NCBI RefSeq assembly: GCF_024172165.1
Contig: NZ_JAMZEB010000002.1
Coordinates: forward strand, 5,415,501 to 5,479,500
Direction: 5' to 3'
Source of the DNA: Nonomuraea thailandensis
GTDB lineage: Bacteria; Actinomycetota; Actinomycetes; Streptosporangiales; Streptosporangiaceae
Length of the DNA stretch: 64,000 nt
Positions 61,938 to 64,000 of the stretch are shown here, piece by piece; position 1 is the first letter of the stretch, and every line of letters begins with the position of its first letter. A model generated the notes under the pieces. The model searched no databases and was not told the origin of the DNA. It was given only the letters and a program-made list of their open reading frames with translations. Both the position numbers and the translations under genes were made by a program.

Positions 61938-62930
61938 TCAGCAGAGGGCCATGGCCGTCTGCCACAGGCCCGGCAGTGCCGCGAGGACCCGGTCCCCGCG
62001 GCGCCGCCGGGCGGCGAACGTCTCCGCGCCCAGGTCGGCCAGCAGCTCGTGGAACTCGTCCGCGTACTCGGCGGGCAGGCCGGCCGCCTCCCGCTTGGCC
62101 ATGCACCGCGCGTACGTGGCCACCATCCAGAAGACCGCCTCCCTGTGCAGGCCCCGCTCGATGAGCTCCATGCTGCCGTCGATGGCGGCCGGACGGGCGG
62201 CGGCGGAGATGTCGGAGTCGAAGCGGTAGCCGGGCGCCCGCACCGGGGCGGTCGCGTCGAACGCCTTGCCCAGCGCCGCCAGGTGCCGCCGCACCTGGCC
62301 GGCGCCGAGGCCGGCGCAGCCGAGCAGGTCGAGCAGGTGCTCGTGGAAGTCGAGCCGCCCGTGCTCGGCGAGCAGGTCGCGCACGGCCGCGTACCGGCGG
62401 CGGACGGTGGGGTTGCGCAGCCCGGCCACGAGCAGCACGTGCGCGGTCACCCCCGTGCCGAACAGCCAGGCGGCGACCTGGTCGGGCAGCGGCGCGGACT
62501 CGTCCATGCCGTTGATCCACCCCCGCACCCGGTCCATGGCGTTGGTGCAGCGCGCGAGGATCCAGGGCCGTTCGGCGAAGTCGCGGGAGACGACCCGCTG
62601 GAGCTCGGTCAGCCGTCCGGACGGGTCGGCCAGCACGCAGGGCAGGTGGAAGCTGCCCGCCAGGTGGTAGTCGCTGAGCACCTCGTGCGAGGAGCCGAGC
62701 GGGGCCGTGGAGGAGACCTCCAGCAGCACTCCCTTGTACGGAAATTTCCCCAGATGCGCGGCCGGCTCCGTGACCACCATGACGTCCACGTCGGACGTCG
62801 GCGCCAGCTCGTCCTCCGGGCCGGCCCACAACGCCGACCCGGTCAGGAACGCCCCGTCGAACCCGGGCAGCCCGGCGCCCTCTTCCCGCACCCACTCCCG
62901 TGCGACCTGCCTGGCCTGCTCAATCCGCAT
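61938..62930 (-). CDS. Nucleotidyltransferase-like protein
   Basis: ATG 62930 gives 330 residues. The N-terminus has the pol-beta-type motif FLTGSALWAGPEDELAPTSD then VDVMVV (GS followed by DVD), indicating a minimal nucleotidyltransferase fold. The rest is helical (QVAAWLFGTGVTAHVLLVAG) and resembles streptomycin/kanamycin-adenylyltransferase-like or DUF4037-like proteins, though no resistance claim is justified. It overlaps the CopC gene by 11 nt in the same direction. Confidence 0.75.
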   Translation of the reverse strand: MRIEQARQVAREWVREEGAGLPGFDGAFLTGSALWAGPEDELAPTSDVDVMVVTEPAAHLGKFPYKGVLLEVSSTAPLGSSHEVLSDYHLAGSFHLPCVLADPSGRLTELQRVVSRDFAERPWILARCTNAMDRVRGWINGMDESAPLPDQVAAWLFGTGVTAHVLLVAGLRNPTVRRRYAAVRDLLAEHGRLDFHEHLLDLLGCAGLGAGQVRRHLAALGKAFDATAPVRAPGYRFDSDISAAARPAAIDGSMELIERGLHREAVFWMVATYARCMAKREAAGLPAEYADEFHELLADLGAETFAARRRRGDRVLAALPGLWQTAMALC

Positions 62931-63531
62931 TCACTTCCTCCCGATCGGGCCTCCGGCGCGCGTTCCTGAACAGCAGGAACGCGCCCAGCACCACCAGCAC
63001 CGCCAGCCCGCCCCAGATCCAGCCGGGAACCCCGGCCGGCTCCGCGGACCGCCCCGCGGCCGGCTCCGCGACCGCCGCGGAAGGCCGGCCGGCCTCCGTG
63101 ACTGACGGTGCGCCGGACGGTGTCACCGCCGCCGGGCCGCCGGCCGAGGCCGAGGCCGATGCCGAAGATGATCCTTTCACGCTGAAGGGAATTTCGCCCT
63201 CAATGGGATGTCCGTCGGAGGAAACGACACGCCAGGCGATCGCGTACGAGCCGGGCGTGAGCGGCTCCGGCACAGCGGTGGACACCAGCGGCCCGTCGAG
63301 CCGGGGCTCGCCGAGCGCGACCTCCTTGCCGGTCGCGTCGTGCAGCACGACGAACGGGAACTTCACGCTCGCGCTGAACTCGAGCTCGATCTCCTCGATC
63401 GAACTGACCTCCGCGTTCTTGGCCGGCGAGCTGCGCTTGAGCGTGTCGTGGGCAAAGGCGGGCGAAGCGGGCAGAGCAAGCATCAGCGCGCAGGCGAGCG
63501 CGGCTGTGGCGGCCTTGCGGAAAAGTGCCAT
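62920..63531 (-). CDS. CopC-domain copper-resistance protein with C-terminal anchor
   Basis: ATG 63531 with GGAG 7 nt upstream gives 203 residues. A signal peptide ending PASPAFA is followed by HDTLKRSSPAKNAEVSSIEE, whose first mature residue is the copper-binding His. DGHPIEGEIPFSVKG follows, a CopC-type fold end. A Ser/Ala/Pro-rich stalk and one C-terminal helix (WIWGGLAVLVVLGAFLLFR) anchor it outside. No CopD is adjacent. It should bind periplasmic/extracellular copper or take part in copper uptake or tolerance. Confidence 0.9.
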   Translation of the reverse strand: MALFRKAATAALACALMLALPASPAFAHDTLKRSSPAKNAEVSSIEEIELEFSASVKFPFVVLHDATGKEVALGEPRLDGPLVSTAVPEPLTPGSYAIAWRVVSSDGHPIEGEIPFSVKGSSSASASASAGGPAAVTPSGAPSVTEAGRPSAAVAEPAAGRSAEPAGVPGWIWGGLAVLVVLGAFLLFRNARRRPDREEVNAD

Positions 63532-63653
63532 GACGGGTCTCCGAATGATCTTCCGGACGACCGCGCCCGTGGCGCCGGACGTCCGGACACAGGCAAGGGC
63601 GAAGGGAACGGCGGCCACCGCGCGGAGGGCGGCGAAGCCGCTCAGGACGTGCC

Positions 63654-63739
63654 GCGACGCACGCGAAGGAGCGATCGCGACGCACGCGAAGGGGATCGCG
63701 AAGCACGCGAAGGGGATCGCGAAGCACGCGAAGGGGATC
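63654..63739. repeat. 21-bp tandem repeats upstream of copC-like gene
   Basis: Three near-identical 21-bp units (63677-63697, 63698-63718, 63719-63739) are preceded by a diverged 23-bp copy. Each contains CACGCGAAGG and ends GATC. They lie 120-210 bp upstream of the CopC start, inside a 227-bp gap (63532-63758) with no convincing gene. Confidence 0.85.
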
Positions 63740-63758
63740 GCGACACAGGTCGAGGGCG

Positions 63759-64000
63759 TCAGTGACGTGGTGCCGCGGGTGGCCCTCGCCTGCTGATCGT
63801 GCCCGGGACCATCCGGCCCAAGCTCACGAGAGCGCCGGGCGTCGCCGGTCGCCACCCGAGCGGCGGCTCCCCCGCCCCGTCCTCCACGGGAGCGATGACG
63901 AGCAGCCGCACGGCCGGGCGTGGCGCGCCGTACAGGCGGATCATCAGCCACAACGCGCTCTCACCGCGATGCAGCCACCACGCCGTCAGCCCCGCCACCA
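63759..64000 (-). CDS. Incomplete hypothetical ORF at window end
   Basis: The frame is open from the window edge to a stop at 63759-63761. The visible C-terminal ~80 residues read LTAWWLHRGESALWLMIRLY then GAPRPAVRLLVIAPVEDG, ending SLGRMVPGTI and a basic tail. Codon use is normal for the region and the aromatic/acidic composition looks protein-like. I do not recognise the family; its start lies beyond the window. Confidence 0.45.
   Translation of the reverse strand, partial: VAGLTAWWLHRGESALWLMIRLYGAPRPAVRLLVIAPVEDGAGEPPLGWRPATPGALVSLGRMVPGTISRRGPPAAPRH

Noticed and set aside
63656..63760. Hydrophobic repeat peptide read antisense through the 21-bp repeats
   Set aside because: The frame is only an upstream extension of the CopC frame. 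CopC has its own ribosome binding site and signal peptide at 63531, and the repeat peptide is a by-product of the DNA repeats.

Overview
The window is very GC-rich and gene-dense. Starts are often GTG, 4-nt GTGA/ATGA overlaps are common, and several short-leader or leaderless promoters can be seen. It contains sugar ABC transporters without their own ATPase, a diverged extra EF-Tu, an N-acylamino-acid racemase, PucR and LuxR regulators, an RsbW-like kinase and a GerW/YtfJ protein. Together these suggest a chromosomal segment of a filamentous actinomycete, most likely Streptosporangiales (Nonomuraea-like). That placement is inference from gene content only. I see no rRNA, tRNA, CRISPR array, insertion sequence or prophage.

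Layout. 1-6.0 kb: a GH3 glycosidase (its 3' end is cut off by the window) diverges from a sugar ABC transporter operon, with two TCGAAA/TTTCGA operator palindromes between them. 6.0-11.1 kb: an APH-like kinase, a DUF4239-type membrane protein with a Pro-rich surface protein, a CPA1 Na+/H+ antiporter and a hypothetical protein. 11.2-14.8 kb: a GNAT/N-succinylamino-acid-racemase pair converges on a PucR regulator. 14.9-19.7 kb: an S9 peptidase, UDP-glucose dehydrogenase and an EF-Tu paralogue. 19.8-28.8 kb, all minus strand: a GH2 beta-galactosidase, an M20 amidohydrolase with an amidohydrolase-2 protein, and a 1,132-residue secreted phosphodiester-glycosidase/metallophosphoesterase fusion. 28.9-34.7 kb: a P450 and two very large, poorly characterised membrane proteins (one phosphatase-like ectodomain, one lipase-like C-terminus).

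34.8-41.4 kb is a maltodextrin locus: malEFG diverges from a pullulanase whose 5' end has no usable start codon. 41.5-44.7 kb holds a conserved hypothetical protein, a frameshifted Uma2 nuclease remnant, a VIT-family iron transporter behind an IdeR-like iron box, and a LysE/cupin pair. 44.7-52.3 kb gathers central carbon metabolism: gerW-like, zwf, pgi, an IlvD/Edd-type sugar-acid dehydratase and phosphoketolase. 52.3-54.6 kb carries a PAS histidine kinase, an RsbW-like ATPase and a NarL-type regulator. 54.8-59.3 kb has a KhtTU-like K+/H+ antiporter pair, two beta-helix/pentapeptide proteins and a 39-residue membrane microprotein. 59.3-64 kb has a probably leaderless XRE regulator divergent from an FMN reductase/aldo-keto reductase pair, then CopC, a nucleotidyltransferase-like protein and an incomplete ORF.

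The dominant theme is carbohydrate capture and routing. Beta-xyloside/beta-glucoside, alpha-glucan and beta-galactoside uptake or hydrolysis sits beside hexose-phosphate, pentose-phosphate and phosphoketolase enzymes. Most genes are ordinary for such a chromosome. The items most worth checking are the racemase pair, the envelope hydrolase/membrane-protein group, the start-less pullulanase, the iron-box VIT gene and the regulatory palindromes.
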